Assembly: GCA_963555705.1 (NCBI GenBank)
Contig: OY743169.1
Coordinates: forward strand, 10,106,014-10,170,013
Direction: 5' to 3'
Source of the DNA: Ligustrum vulgare
Taxonomy: Eukaryota; Streptophyta; Magnoliopsida; Lamiales; Oleaceae
Length of the DNA: 64,000 nucleotides
The first letter of the stretch is position 1. Every line of letters begins with the position of its first letter. Below are positions 23,830-37,899 of the stretch, piece after piece. A model generated the notes under the pieces. The model had not been told where the DNA came from, did no database searches, and saw only the letters and a list, made by a program, of their open reading frames with translations. Both the position numbers and the translations under genes were made by a program.

Positions 23830-25720
23830 CTATCCATTTGATCATGATTCATGAAAGATGTCACACAGATGCAACCAGATTAACTCATGCTTCCAATTTT
23901 ATTCATCCCGATTCAACAATGACACATAAATTCCTAATCCTTGCGCGATAAGGACACTAGTTGAACATGGAGGCTAGATAGCATGGGTCAAGTCACGTCC
24001 CCAGGGTCCTAATCCCTCTAGGATAATACTATGATAAATAATATACATTTGATGAATCCTGTGAATCTGATTTCTGATGTCGTGTAGAAATCTCGTCACA
24101 ACAGTCTTCTAGCAGTAATCCAAACAACAAGTTAGGACCTTAAAGTATTGGACTAGCAACCAAAAGACGTACGTCTCTTTCATGTTTCTTTCAATTAACC
24201 TAGTATTAGTACTCACATAGGTTTAAGTGAAACCCTAATTAGGGTTAAAATAGTATGCTTGAGTCATTCTTGTCTTGCAAGTAACTCAAGTTCGACCCAA
24301 CCAATTGGGCTTGGAAACTATTCAAATAATTTCCTACTTGTACAATATCAAATTCCAGATATTTAATACTTGTTTTGTGTGTGACCCATCAAGTTCCATT
24401 CACGATGTCAACGTCGTATTATTATTGGTTGGAATAATATGAATTGAAATCCCTATTTTCGATTAATCCTCGATTCACCAAGATCGATCAATTTACGTTA
24501 CAGTCCAAGATTGACGTCTAGCAATGCATCAAGACAATCCGTGTGAAGGGAAATGTCTGTAATTATGACAAGACCGATTTATGTAGTTATCTTGAAAATA
24601 TAACCTCTTTAACAGTATCACTCAATTGGTTAAGAGATATGGACAACATCGATCTCATTTTAATCAATTACGATATTCACCATTTCTCTTACTTGGTATT
24701 GTTATGACTGAAAATACCAACTCATAACACCACCCCGACCGATGAATTTACATTAACTTAAGTGAGCGGATACGAGTTATAATCTCCTACTACTCAGGAG
24801 TGACGAATCCTCATATTGGACACACACACAACCTTTATAAGATTATCACTGTACTTGTATGACGTCATCTTGATGACTCCTTCTCAAGAGCTAACATCAA
24901 TGTCAGCCAAAGCATAGCAATCTTCATATAAGATTCTATGACATTCTCAAGTCAAATGACCAAATCCACAATGTGCATTAGAGATTCAGATTCACCACTG
25001 ACGCTTGAATAGTTATCCATGTGGAATTTCTAGGCAAGTTATCAAATGCTATGTTCATCTAGCAATACATTCACATGTTCATTCAAATGTCATTCTACAT
25101 TCTAACTTATGAGATAAGTTACTTTTTTTATAAGAAAGAAATGTAACACATGTTAATATAACTGCAACAACAATATCCGTATCTTGTTGTTACTTTGACT
25201 ATGGATAATTTTAGAATAAGTTATTAAGGACTTGTATCTAAAAGTCATAACACCTTGTAACTTACAAGTAACTTAAATTTACTATTTGGACTCTATTATT
25301 TAATTAATGAGTCAAACTCGATGTAATAATATATCTGCATTTATTGAGACAATGATAATATGTGTTATGTTATCTCAATGATTGAATTTAAAGCATAACA
25401 TTTATATACTCCAACTAGATCCTATAACTTTTGTATTATATGTATAATGAGTTTATATAATAATCATATTCCCGTTGGAATAGTTGTTTTACATGTGAAT
25501 CTTTGATATGTAACGCTTCACACTTTTAAAATTCTCAAGGCTAGTGGGCATGAATTGTATTTTTCTATAATCTTTGAATGAGACACTAGCCCTTAAATGC
25601 ATACTCAGATCATCGATGAGACCTAGGTTCCCTCACTTGTGCGATTGCTCCATTTGTCGTCATAGTACTTATTACTGGAGCTACAATGCTAGGAACACCT
25701 ATATTCACTAATGAACTCAA

Positions 25721-25878
25721 TGTTCTAAAAATTGTAAAGCATGACAAAGCGACAAAGTTGAGAATCACGCTTATGTGTGCCTAGGTGCGAAAAAATGCCT
25801 AAAAAAGAGTGAAGAAAGGAGGGGTGAAGTAAGAAGCCTAAAGGGAGATCTTCGTGCCTAAGCGGACTTTTTAGAACA
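25721..25878. mobile_element. Small inverted-repeat element inserted in the copia RNase H relic
   Basis: TGTTCTAAAAA ... TTTTTAGAACA, flanked by ctcaa and ctgaa (a 5-bp duplication with one change). It contains 'cgcttaggc' motifs shared with 644-795. It interrupts the RNase H relic just upstream of its FISE motif. Confidence 0.6.
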
Positions 25879-26974
25879 CTGAATGAATTCAGCGATCGAG
25901 ATTGCTTTCCAAGCATATATGTATTTGGTTTTGATTGTAGATATAGTAGTCATCCTTGTTTGGAAACTTTGAAACCAACCACACCACTACTATGAGTTAA
26001 TTCACAATCAAAGTGAAAAATTCTCATCATCCTTTCTCGGAATGAAGGGTGATATCTCTATACACAAATGATGTAAGTCTATATTTCTCCTCATGTCTGT
26101 TGTATTCTTAGTGCTTCTCAAATACTTTAGAATACAAAATGTTTCGTACATAGTATCACATCTTATAAGATCTTATTGTCAAACAATCAAATATTTTCTC
26201 CACATCATTCTCTCTTAATCTATTTTCTAAATGTTATTTTGAGAAGATTAATCTCATGACTTTTGAGATCGAATCTTACATTGAATTCTTTTATGATAAC
26301 CACATTAGCATTATATCTATGTACGAGGGTTGATAAACAAAAATAATATTTCAGATTTATCTCTATAGATTCTAGTTCCCAAATGAAGGTCTTATTTCTC
26401 AAATCCATCATGAAATTTTTTTTATTAATTATACTTTCACTTCTTAAGGTTAGAGAACTAATTTCTGATCAATAAGATGTTATCTACATATAGTATTAGA
26501 GATGTTGAACACTTCCACTAACCTTTTATATACATACTTTGTTTATCTTCAATTTTTGATAAAATCAAACTCTTTGATTATCTCATCAAAATTAACAATC
26601 TAGCTTCATGAGGCTTACTTTAATCCATAATTAGATCTTTGTAGCTTGCATACTATGTTTGGATTTTTTGGATTCAAAACCTTCAGACTGTATCGTCTAC
26701 ACATCCATACTAAGATTCCCATACAGGAATGAGATTTTTACATCCATTTTCAAATCTCATAGTCTTGCTACTTGTAACCCCTTGTCACTAGTCTCATCAT
26801 ATGATGATGAACATTACCATCAATGTCGATTCTTTTTCTTGTAAATCCATTTACAATCTATGGGTTTTACCCTTCGCAGGAAAATCAAATAAGTTCCAAA
26901 ACGTGTTTTCATACATGGAGTTCATCTAAGATTCCATGGTCTCATTCCATCTCTTTTAGTCAACACATTGCATG

Positions 26975-28869
26975 GGAATATGTTTGTAATAGTAATTTCG
27001 ATCAAGATTTATGAAAATATTTTAATTATAAAATCATATTAAATAAAAACATAGTATAATAACATTTAATATAAAATATTATCGAATTCAAAACTTTAAA
27101 AAAGACAAAACTAATAAAAATAGGAAATCAACATGTACAAAACTAATCAAAATTAGGAAATCCTGATCTTTATAAGACTTTTATTTTTTTCTTTTTAAAA
27201 TTATTTTTATTTATTATTTGTTTGTTTGTTGGACATTCTTCTTCTAAATAAGTTATTTTATCTTATTTTTTATATGTTAAATTATTTTATTTTGAAATAT
27301 AATATAATATAATATAATATAATAAATTAACAACCATAAATCTATATTTATTATGAATTGATAATTTTGAAATTAAAGACTATTATTATTATACTTTTTG
27401 TATTTAATCTTATCTCTAAATGAGTAAATGTTGCTTTATTTCTAGAATAATTTTTTATAAGAAAATTTTATGACGTTTTGAAATAATTATTAATTTTTTT
27501 AATTAAAATCGGTTCGACCCCCGGTTTAATCTGATTCAACATTCGATCATTGACATGTTGCATTTTTCGGATCGAACCGATTTTAGATTTTTTGAATACT
27601 GAGTACTATTATATAATTTAAATGATATAATTTAAAACGAATGAGATATTAAGGAAAAGTAAAAAATATATAATAAATTTATTCAAATTGATTTTTGTGA
27701 CATTTTTACACACAAAGTGTTTATAGTTTGCTCTCACTTGTTATCTTGTATTAAACTTCTCGTTAATTGTCATTGCATATGACGCAATCAAAGTAAATTT
27801 TTAATAACAATGCAAAAAAAAAAAATAGTTAATTTGATTTTGAACGTAATATATTTGAAATTTTGATGAAGTTTATTTATTAATGTATTGTTTAGATATA
27901 ATTTTATAGAATTTTTAATAGTATTTTTCAAATTAAAATGTAGTCATTGTACAAAAAAATCAAGAATAATATAAATGAATACTGTATTTCATAAAAATAT
28001 AAAATATTCAATTAAGTATGAAATTATTCGATTTGAAAGAAAATTATATTCAATCAAGTGTGATATTACTTGATTTGAAAGAAAATTTCTGGATTAGTCA
28101 TTTAATTTTTAAAAATTTTTTTTTTACATAATCTAATTGGAAAACTTATAAAAAATACACAATATAAGGATTGTTTTTAAGTTCTTCAAACTAAAACATT
28201 TTCGGTTTATTTAAATGTTTTTCAACATATTTTATAATATAATTTTTATATATCTCTAGAAATAATTTAGTATTACTTTACCAAATTAGATACCTATGGT
28301 TAAGCCACTGTTCGGCGGCGGGAGTGGTAAAAAAAATGGTTTTTTTTGTTGTTTTTTAGGTAGATGGATGGTTAAAAAGTGAAGGGAGAAAATGTGTAGG
28401 GTTAGAGATTGATTTGAGAAATTGTGTAGTTTAAAAATTGGTTTAAAAACAAAAAAAAAAACTTTTTTACCGAACGGAGGCTAAGCAGAATATTTTTGAA
28501 TAATATGTTTTGTAATAAATTTAACAAAATTTCTAAATTACGGATTTTGAATACTTTTTTATAACAATTGAAAATTATCTATTTATTTTTTCAATTAGAC
28601 TTATGATGCTTTTGATGTAATTTTCCACATTTTTCATAAAAAAAAAAATTAAAAAAATGAAGCATCTTTGTTTAACAATTAAAAACACATTTATTTTTTT
28701 TTCAAGAAAAATAAAAAAATTAATTTCAAATTGTCATTTTTTGGAATTGGAACGAAGCATCAAGAAAAATAAAAAACAAAAATCAAATTGTCCTTTTTTT
28801 AGAATTTGTCACAATCTGTTGCTCCACAAATAGAATCTGAATTGATTCAGACATCACAACTGATTTGAA
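26975..28869. other. AT-rich segment between duplicated copia RT fragments
   Basis: About 1.9 kb, very AT-rich, lying between two similar copies (about 215 bp) of the same RT segment (26766-26970 and 28900-29110). It contains an (AATAT)n run near 27298-27325 and a Tourist-like MITE at 28304-28481. Text near 27600-27770 resembles 55450-55620. No gene is seen. Confidence 0.6.
28304..28481. mobile_element. Tourist-like MITE (178 bp)
   Basis: GCCACTGTTCGG ... CCGAACGGAGGC with TAA on both sides (28301-28303, 28482-28484). The ends are nearly perfect inverted repeats; 'aaaatgtgtagggtta' is the family interior. Confidence 0.8.
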
Positions 28870-29900
28870 GGTTTCATTAAAGTCAATTTATTGGCTTTGC
28901 ATGTAACCCTTTGTCACTAGTCTCGTCCTATGATGATGAACATTACCATTCATGTCGATTCTTTTTTTTTTTTTTTTTTTGTAAACTCATTTACAGCCTA
29001 TGGGTTTTACCCCTCTCAGGCAAATCAAACAAGTTCTAAAACTTGTTTTCATACATGGAGTTCATCTAAGATTCCATGGCTTCATGCCATCTCTTTTAGT
29101 CAACATTTGACTTAGCTTCTGTGTATATATAGGTCACCATCCTTGAGGAATAATACTAGCAATCAAGAATTTGTAACTCGATGAAGTACAAATGATCCTA
29201 ATAACATTACATGGAGGTGGTGCATTCTCAGTCGTCATTACATCATGAGTAGCGAGCGCGTCCCTAGTGTCGATTCGTGCTTCATCCAATGCAAGTGCGG
29301 ATTTAAGCTTATTTAATCTGTTAATTATATATGTAAAATCATGAACTCTTTCATATTTCTCCAATTATCTTCTCTTAGATGAACTATTCTCCAAGATATT
29401 GGACAAAATTCGAGTTTGACTTCTTTCTCGACGAGAGTGTCTAAATAATATCCAACAATCTTTTGGATATCTCAAAACGTATATATTGGACTAATGCTCT
29501 AGCTTTTCCAAATTTAGTATACTTTTGATAAATATTGATGTCTTAAATCTTAATGCGAAGAATACTAGACCTCTTAAATCCATATCTTATATGGACTTTG
29601 ATCAACGGATTATTATGAAACACGACCAAGTATATAACACATTGTTTAGTGCAAAGCGCAAAAAATGATTTTGGAGATTTTGCATCTCTTCGGCAATGAT
29701 TGCATGAATTGCAATCTCTTCTTTCGAATACACCATTGTACCGAGGCGTATGCGAAAGAATTACTTGTGCGAAAATTATGCTCACATAACATAAGCATGA
29801 AGTTAACACTTAAAGTATTCTTCACTTTGATCAAATCTAAATGTTTAGAATATTTTTCATATTTTGCCTTCTAATTTATATCTTTATTATTTTAAATTTT

Positions 29901-32726
29901 TGACCTCTCAGATTTTAATTTCATTATAAATAATCATGACTATCAAAGTTACTTAATGATTAAAGAACATTCTAATATAAGTCCACTTACATCCAAATGT
30001 AATAAGCTCAGTGGATAAACCATCCCACTTTTACCTTTTCCAGAAAAAGGTTACTTGTCAATTTATCTCCAAGGTGAAATATACATCTCTTTATTGGTCA
30101 AGTATTAGATTTAAGTATGACTAAATATTGACTATTTGTTATTTACTTGATTCCATAATATCCCATCTAAGTTAACAAATAATTATTATTCTTAATTAAA
30201 GAGGATAATCACTTCATGTCCAAATATAAAATGAAAGTGTCACAATTTGTCTAATTTCAAACTGAATGAAAAGACAAAGTTATGTGATAGTTCTTAAGTT
30301 GTTTAAGCAACATTTGTATTATTACCTACTTAGGTCTCTCACCCTGTTCGTAATTTTCTTCTTTTATCCATTGCATATTATCCATATCTAGTACTCGACT
30401 GGTTGAAAAAGTAGATTAATTAACCTCTATAAAATAGAAAACTGAAGTAGAAGATTCACCAAACTTCTCACTCTTCAGTTCGATTAAGGAAGCATTGTAA
30501 TTATTAATTCATTGTTATATTATTGGCATGTGTTGAAAAGTGCATTCTTGATCATATCATGTTTGAGATTAGTTTTGAAATGACGATATCAATTCAAGAA
30601 TTTCAGTCCAATGAACTTGTTTATCATCAATGACATTACAAAAATTCAAGTGATAACTCAAATTTTAAAATATCGTACAACAATTATAAAAAAACTAAAA
30701 TAGAATCATGTATAATCAGGCATAAATCACTTTAATAAATTATTTTATTAAATCAATTGCTCCAACTGTTTTATTAGAATTATTGACCATCAACATTAAT
30801 CTCGTAGAATCCTGTTAGATTCACGGTGGGCTAGAACCCCTTTTGTTCTATTAGAACCTTGAGTGAATCAACAAACCATAATAAAACATTCAGGTAGATA
30901 CTCCTATCAATCACATCTCCATGCGACTCCTATATCATCAAGCAGAAAACTCTTTGCCACACACATCTTATGTGTTCACTTGAATGTGTCTCCAAAATCT
31001 CAATTCCTTGAGTGACTCAATTTCGATTAAATTCTTCCAATTATTCACAAACATCTTAGGTTTCTTCTTGCAGCCTTAAGTGACTTAATAATCCGACATT
31101 GAGGGCGAATTATGATTTTTCATTATAACAATGGAAGTTACTCTGTTTTAACTAATTAATACAAATTCAATAAATGCTTTCAAAATCTATATCCATTTTG
31201 ATTTACTCGATAAAAGATATGATTTTAGTTTAAGTCAACCATTCTTTAGACGTATTGATACTTTAGAATGAGAAACATATCCACCAGAGAGCAGCCTTTA
31301 GATGCTCAATAAGCTGACATCGACAGCAGACTTTGATTATTCATTAAAATAATGAAAAACATATGACATAATATAATTTTCAAGTAAGGGATTTAGTCTC
31401 ACCATTCTTATGTATATTAACTAACATCAATCATGTAATTAATCATATATATAATAATACCGTGGATGAATTATGGACAATATCTATTTATTCTTCTCGA
31501 GACATGAAGAAGACTAGTTGGTCAATTCCTAAGAAACATTGCATCCGATCATCGTATGTTAAACGTAATAATCTCCTGCAAACCATATCACATACTAGTT
31601 GTCTTCTTGTGGTCAGGTGCCACTTGTATCCTATACAAGTTGGCACACAGACTCGTGTCAAATGGATGCACATGCCCATATTTACAATAGAGTTCGCAAG
31701 CTCAAATAAATTAAATAATGACATGTAGACCATAATTAATTAAATAATTATAATAGACTCCCGGGTCCAACCATCAAAAGCAGGAATAAATTAAAATCAT
31801 AGTTTAATTAAATGCAAACTTAGAATCCAACTCTAATTTCAAAAGGGAAAATTGAATTAAAATCTTAATTTAAGATAAAACTCCTAAAATAAAAATAATA
31901 ATTCAATTTAGTAATTAATTAATTGGATTAATCAATTACTTTAATTGACGAGTTTATTTAATTAAAATCAATTTTTAATCAAATACTAAATTGGAGTACA
32001 ACTCCAATTTCAAGATTCTAAGGTTAATTGAAATTATGATAAATTACTAAAAAAAATTCAGTTTAATAATTAATCAAATTAACTAATTCTTGAATTTAAT
32101 TTAGTTAAAATCAAGTTTAAATTAAGTACCAAATTAGTGTCAAACTCTAAAAAATTACAAGTAGGGGCCTACAATTTCGTAAATTGCAGTATGAGTACAT
32201 GTCATAAACTCAAAACCCTAAAAAATCACAAGTAGGGGCCCTACAATTTCGTAAATTGCAACAAAGCCCCCACCCCAAACCAAAACCCTAGATCTTTTTT
32301 TCTCCCTTTTGACAACTTCGGTTGTCTTTGGCGCCGTACCATTCATCGTGTGTTGCACGATGCGCCGCTACCTACACAGTTCGACGCTGTTGCGTTTTTG
32401 CAATTGATTCAATAGTAGCACCTAGCGCCTAAGATACATCGACATGTTCCGGAGCTATGTGTCTCGGTGTTTGACACGTGTCAGACATCGACACTCACCG
32501 AACACGTTCCAACACATGTTGAAACTAAAAGCTAGGATGAATCTGACTTACCTTTGTCTTTGTAGCCACACTAGAGTTGGAATAGCATCGAAAAAGGAGA
32601 ACCCGTGTTGGAGCGTCGTCAGAGAAGAAGCACGGAGCAACTTCGTTGGAGAAGAAGCCTGGAGCAGCATCGCGTCTCTCCCTTTTTCGATTGTGGCGCT
32701 ATATATATATTGAATCTAAGATAATA
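29901..32726. other. AT-rich intergenic or decayed repeat DNA, no gene recognised
   Basis: No conserved protein signal was found on either strand. A ~45-bp block (acaagtaggggcc(c)tacaatttcg...) occurs twice, near 32156 and 32227. From 32280 the composition becomes richer in C and G (aaaccctag, ggcgccg), like a former gene edge, but no product can be named. The upstream part could be more of the minus-strand copia element. Confidence 0.5.
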
Positions 32727-33565
32727 ATGACAAATAATGAGCCAAAAAAAGCATCATTGCCTAGGGAAAGAATTTCTATTGGTATTGCTAGTAGGAATGA
32801 TGAAGCTACTTTTCATATGATGGAGTAAAAGAAAATAAAGACTAAACTTGAAAAGGATTTTAGTATGACATATCATGAACAATTAGATTCAAAAATTACT
32901 AGGTTATTTTATACAAGTGGCGTATCATTCAATCTTGCCAAAAATCCTTATTACATTAGTTCTTTTAGTCTTGCTGCAAATAGCCCCTTATCAAGATATG
33001 TGCCTCCGGATTATAATAAGTTTAGAACCACTCTCTTTCAAAAGAGAAATATGGAATGATTATTAAAGCCTATAAAAGGCACATGGACATAAAAAGGAGT
33101 AAGCATTGTGAGTGATGGATGGAGTGGCTCACAAAGAAGGCCATTAATTAATTTCATAGTCGTGTCTGAGAGTGAATCAATGTTTTTAAAGTCTACTACT
33201 ATTGATTGTATTGGATGAAATAAATGATAAATGTTTTATTTCTAACTTGATACGAGAAGTTACAAATGGAATTGTGCATGAAAAAGTTATTCAAGTAATT
33301 ACAAATAATGCTGCAAATTACAAGGCTGCAGGTGAAATAATTGAGGTACAATTTCTTCATATTTCTTGGACACCACGTGTCGTCCATACTTTAAATCTTA
33401 CTTTGAAAAATATATGTGCAGCAAAGAATGTTGATAATAACCAGATTGCATATGAAAAATGCAATTGGATTACCATTATTCACGATGATGTTAGGTTATT
33501 AATTTTAATTTTTTTTTTATCATGAGTCATCTTTGGTATTGGCAATGTTTGAGGAATTCATAATC
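32727..33565 (+). pseudogene. hAT-superfamily (DUF659) transposase fragment
   Basis: Stretches in shifting frames match the plant DUF659 hAT transposase layout in order. They are LDSKITRLFYTSGVSFNLAKNPYY and SRYVPPDYNKFRTTL at 32880-33055, GVSIVSDGWSGSQRRPLINF at 33094-33155, LIREVTNGI and ITNNAANYKAAGE at 33250-33340, and PRVVHTLNLTLKNICAAKN at 33374-33430. Stops occur at 32826, 33057 and 33107, with several frame changes. The C-terminal dimerisation part is missing, so it is a dead N-terminal and middle fragment. Such proteins act as cut-and-paste transposases or are domesticated; this one is neither. Confidence 0.8.
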
Positions 33566-33707
33566 ATTGAAATTGGTCACAATCATCCATAATTGATCCC
33601 ACACTCAATTCAAGTCACCCACTCCCTTCCCAACTCAAGCACTCCCCACCACCACTAAAAACCTATCATCAAATAAAATTTCAATATCACTACACAACCA
33701 CCATCAT

Positions 33708-33734
33708 CACCACCACCACCACCACCACCACCAC
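33708..33734. repeat. (CAC)n microsatellite
   Basis: Nine or so CAC/ACC repeats between the hAT fragment and the GGPPS pseudogene. Confidence 0.9.
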
Positions 33735-33773
33735 AACTACAACCAACCCCAACAAAAATCGCAACCACAAATC

Positions 33774-34251
<478 letters not shown>

Positions 34252-34705
34252 TATAAGGTTTAAATCGATCGTGTGGGCTTATCTGTGAATTATTGTGTAT
34301 TGAATAAAAGACTATCAAATTTGGTTCTGCCCATTTAAAGTGATCTAATAAGGATTTGGTATATCAGACTTTTATGCATCTAATTAATGTATGGGCTCTT
34401 ATGTGTAGATACCAGGTCATTACCTAATTTCATGATGGGCCGAATTAGGTTAACAGAAAATTCAGTATATAAAGTCGGTTATGGTCCCTGAATCATACGT
34501 ATTGTTCATTCTGTCGACATCCCATCATCAGAGAGAAAATAAGGACTACGTATTGATTTGGAAGATCCAACCGTAGAATCAATTATCGTGAACCATATCT
34601 GATTTACTGATTAAGGTACGCTTCCGCTTCAGTTATTTAATTCTTGATAATTCAGCATGATTTTGGATCATAGATAAATAATTATCTGTGATAAATTTTC
34701 AAACA
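34252..34705 (+). repeat. 5' LTR of the copia element
   Basis: 454 bp. It starts TATAAGG where the 3' LTR has TGTAAGG, so the canonical TG has decayed. It ends AAACA. A TATA-type motif (agtatataaag) lies near 34465. Confidence 0.9.
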
Positions 34706-34707
34706 AG

Positions 34708-34720
34708 TGCTATCAGAGCC
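34708..34720 (+). other. Primer binding site (initiator tRNA-Met type)
   Basis: TGCTATCAGAGCC, two bases after the LTR, differs by one base from the usual plant copia site TGGTATCAGAGC. Confidence 0.85.
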
Positions 34721-35349
34721 AATCATCGTATTGGGTTATCAGATTTATGTTCGTATGAATATGATATATAATTGTTAATCACTACCATCAGAACTCAAAT
34801 GGATTCAAATTTAGTATATAAAATCTGTATGTATATGCCTCCAAAATCAGGTTCGGATTTATGTTTTGGATTCACTGAAAATTGGGTATATGTATATATG
34901 AATATTTTCAAATCGGGTTATGTGATGAGCGTGGATTTTGAATCTGTTGTGTGGATTCGATCTTGCATTCTCTGTGGTTTTATGGATTCTGTGGTTTGGG
35001 TGCTGATTTTATGTGATGTTCGGTTTTGGTTTCGGTGTGTGAATCTTGTTTGGAGAAGGAAGAAGGTCGGAGATGAGGCGCCGCGGTGTGCGCTGATGCA
35101 CTGCGCGCCTCTGTCGTTCGCGTTATGAGGGATGGGTTCCAGCATCGCTGCGCGCGACACTGTGCCTCAGGAGTGTAGCGCCGATAATGGCGCTGCATGG
35201 TGGGGGGACGCTGGTTGTGGTGCCACGTTCCCGGGTTCATTGGCGGCGGCGGAAGCTATGGTTAAACCCTAGCTGTTGCAGTTTTTTGGGCTCAAGGGGC
35301 TTGTGCTGGAAATTTGAAGATTCTGAGGACTCATGTGCAATTTCGAATT

Positions 35350-35960
35350 TTTGGGTTTTTAATCCAATCAGGTCCTCTAATCTTATTAAAGGATTAAAAT
35401 TGATCCCTGAAGGTTATGGAATTTATAACTAAGCCCTTAAGATATAAAATTATTTAAGTTGGGCCTTTTAAAGTTCTGAATTATATAATTCAGTCCCTAA
35501 AGTTTAAAAATTTTCTGATTCTGCCCCCTAAGGTTTGAAAATTTTCAAAATTGGTCCTTAAAGTTTGAGAATTTTTATTTTTAGTCCCTAAAGTTTGAAG
35601 ATTTTCATTTTCAGTTCTTAAAGTTTGAAAATCTTCTAATTCAGTCCCTAAAGTTTGGAAAGATTTTCTAAGTTGACTCCTAAAGTTAGAAAATTTTCAA
35701 AATCAGCATCTAATGATTGAAAATTTTCTAGTTTGACCCTCTAAAGTTTGATTTTCTTTCAAATTGGGACCTAAAGTTTGGAATTTCTCTAGATTGGCCA
35801 ATAAGGTTTTGAAAAAATTGTAATTTAAGTCCTTCAAACTTAAAATTTTTCGTAATTGGCCACCAAAAGTTTAAGAATATTGCAATTGACCCTCCCAACT
35901 TAAGGATTGCTTTATTCTAAAGTTTTGAATTCTATAATTCAAATCCTAAAGTCAAATGTA
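35350..35960 (+). repeat. Degenerate short tandem repeat in the copia leader
   Basis: A unit of about 35-40 bp built on 'agtccctaaagtttgaaaattttc' recurs some 14 times with variations. It lies in the untranslated leader, about 700 bp after the PBS. Confidence 0.75.
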
Positions 35961-36326
35961 TATGCAAATCAGTGGATTTCAATTTCAAATTTTGGTACTA
36001 CGGACTCTTTTGAGAGATATAATATTCGAAAGTAAGTTAGTTGAAGCAACATGTTGCCAAAGCAACCTTTCTTGTGGATATTAATTAACTTAGAATATTA
36101 GAAGGTGTTTGTGTGTGTGTTATTCATACAGATGTTGATCGGCCCAAAGAAAGGTCAATGTTTGACTCGAATTTCACATACACCTGTGGTGATTATTTTG
36201 TTTAATGTGTGATCAATAAATCTGTCCAAAGAAAGGTTTATTGGTTAACATGTCTTATTGCCAATGTTTGATCACTACACTAAGGGAAAATTAGGCGTTT
36301 GTGTGTTATTCATGCGGATATTGATT

Positions 36327-37052
36327 GGCCCAAAGGAAGGTCAATATTTGGCTCGAATTCCACATGAACTTGTGGTGATAAACACGTGACAGTTATTTGG
36401 TTTAACGTGTAATCAATAAATCGGTCCAAAGAAATGTTTATTGGTTGACATGTCCTACTGTCAGTGTTTGATCACTACACCAAGAGTACCACTTACAAGT
36501 TAATATTTCTGTCCAAAGACTAAATATTGATGTTGTGCTAGGTGTCTTGTGATGGGCCCTACCAATTTTTTATTTTTTATTTTTAATGTATGATTTGCAT
36601 AATAAGGTATTTATGTGAGCCATTTTGTATAAGTGTTCTCTATTCGATCTCAAATTTTGTTAATAGTATCTCTGCGAGCTTAAATTTAATCCTTGTGCCA
36701 AAGGAAGGTCAATATTCGGCTCAAATTTCACATGAACTTGTGGTGATAAACACATGACAGTTATTTGGTTTAACGTGTGATCAATAAATCGGTCCAAAGA
36801 AAGGTTTATTGGTTGACATGTCTTACTGTCAGTGTTTGAGCACTACACCAAGAGTACCACTTACAATTCAATATTTCTGTCCTAAGACTAAATATTGATG
36901 TTGTGCTAGGTATCTTGTGATGGGCCCTACCATTTTTTTGAAAGTATGATTTGCATAATAAGGTATTTATGTGAGCCATTTTGTATAAGTGTTCTCTATT
37001 CGGTCTCAAATTTTGTTAATAGTATCTCTACGAGCTTAAATTTAATCCTTGT
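36327..37052 (+). repeat. Tandem duplication of ~368 bp in the copia leader
   Basis: Two near-identical blocks, e.g. gatgggccctacca at 36551 and 36919 and gagccattttgtataag near 36616 and 36974. A third, shorter and more diverged copy of the first half starts near 36130. Confidence 0.8.
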
Positions 37053-37059
37053 GTGTTAT

Positions 37060-37830
37060 GGAACAACTTCAAGGATCGATCATATTGTTCTTGGCTGCAT
37101 GGATCTGGGCTTTGCACTAAGGATTGAGCAACTCGCTCCTCTTACGGATGAAAGTTCATCTAATCAAATGAGGAACTTTGAGAAGTGAGATTGCTTAAAT
37201 TATATGAGTCTCATGATCATTGAGTGTGGCATTTCGGAAGCCTTTAGTGACACAGTATCCGAGGAGGTAAATGATGCCAATGAGTTCCTTGTCGAAATTA
37301 AGAAACGTTTTGCGAAAAAACGATAATGCTGAAATAAGCACGGTTATGCAAAGCTTGATTTTATTAAAGTATAAAGGAGATGGGAACATAAGGGAGTACA
37401 TCATGCGATGACTCACACTACTTCAAAACTTAAGGCACTAAAACATGACTTGTTTGATGACTTGCTCGTGCATTTGGTATTAAGGTTAGTTATAACTGTC
37501 AAAAGGATAAATGGACTCTCAATGATCTCATTTCATAGGGTGCGAGCTTCTTGCATAATTCAGTCAATTTAAGGTCAGTTGTAACTATCAAAGGGAGAAA
37601 TGTAATCTAAATGAGTTCATTCTAATTTTGTGCGCAAGAAGAAGAAAAGTTGAAGCATGATAGAACCGCAAGTGTTCACTTGGCAAACACCTCTAAAGAT
37701 AAGGGTAAGTAAACAAATAAAGAACATAAATTTGTTAAGGGTTCAGAACAAAAGAAACCACATAAAGACATTAAGGGTTGTTTCTTTTGCCAGAAATCTG
37801 GACATTTAAAGAAAGATCGTACATAGTACC
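37060..37830 (+). pseudogene. Copia gag relic with zinc knuckle
   Basis: Broken frames read LGFALRIEQLAPLTDESSSNQ, MSLMIIECGISEAF, DTVSEEVNDANEFLVEIKKRFAK and YKGDGNIREYIM, the usual copia gag order. They are followed at about 37775 by CFFCQKSGHLKKDR, a CX2CX4HX4C knuckle whose last Cys is Arg. The capsid would package element RNA. Several stops and frameshifts are present. Confidence 0.8.
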
Positions 37831-37899
37831 AACTAAAACTGCTGCTAAAATACCTTAAGAGCTTTTGAAAGGCAGAAAAACCTAGTCTAATGTATTTCC

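Larger units (their letters stand above)
23830..29900 (-). mobile_element. Shattered Ty1/copia retrotransposon on the minus strand
   Basis: Reading the minus strand from high to low coordinates gives a pol order with many stops. An integrase-like piece lies near 29830-29540 (TPRYNGVFERR, cf. the NGVxER motif at the end of the copia integrase core). RT begins at 29110-28870 and again at 26970-26220 (MYENTFWNLFDFPAKGKTH, FDEIIKEFDFIKN). RNase H lies at about 25990-25540 (GVPSIVAPV, then NGAIAQVREPRSH, like the usual DNNGAIAQAKEPRSH). The non-coding stretch 25400-23830 is probably 3' region or LTR, but I could not define ends. All frames are broken. The order fits copia (IN before RT). This is recognition by eye. 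Confidence 0.65.

Noticed and set aside
34772..35128. 118-aa ORF after the copia primer site
   Set aside because: Non-coding leader by position and composition; no gag similarity and a high share of rare residues.
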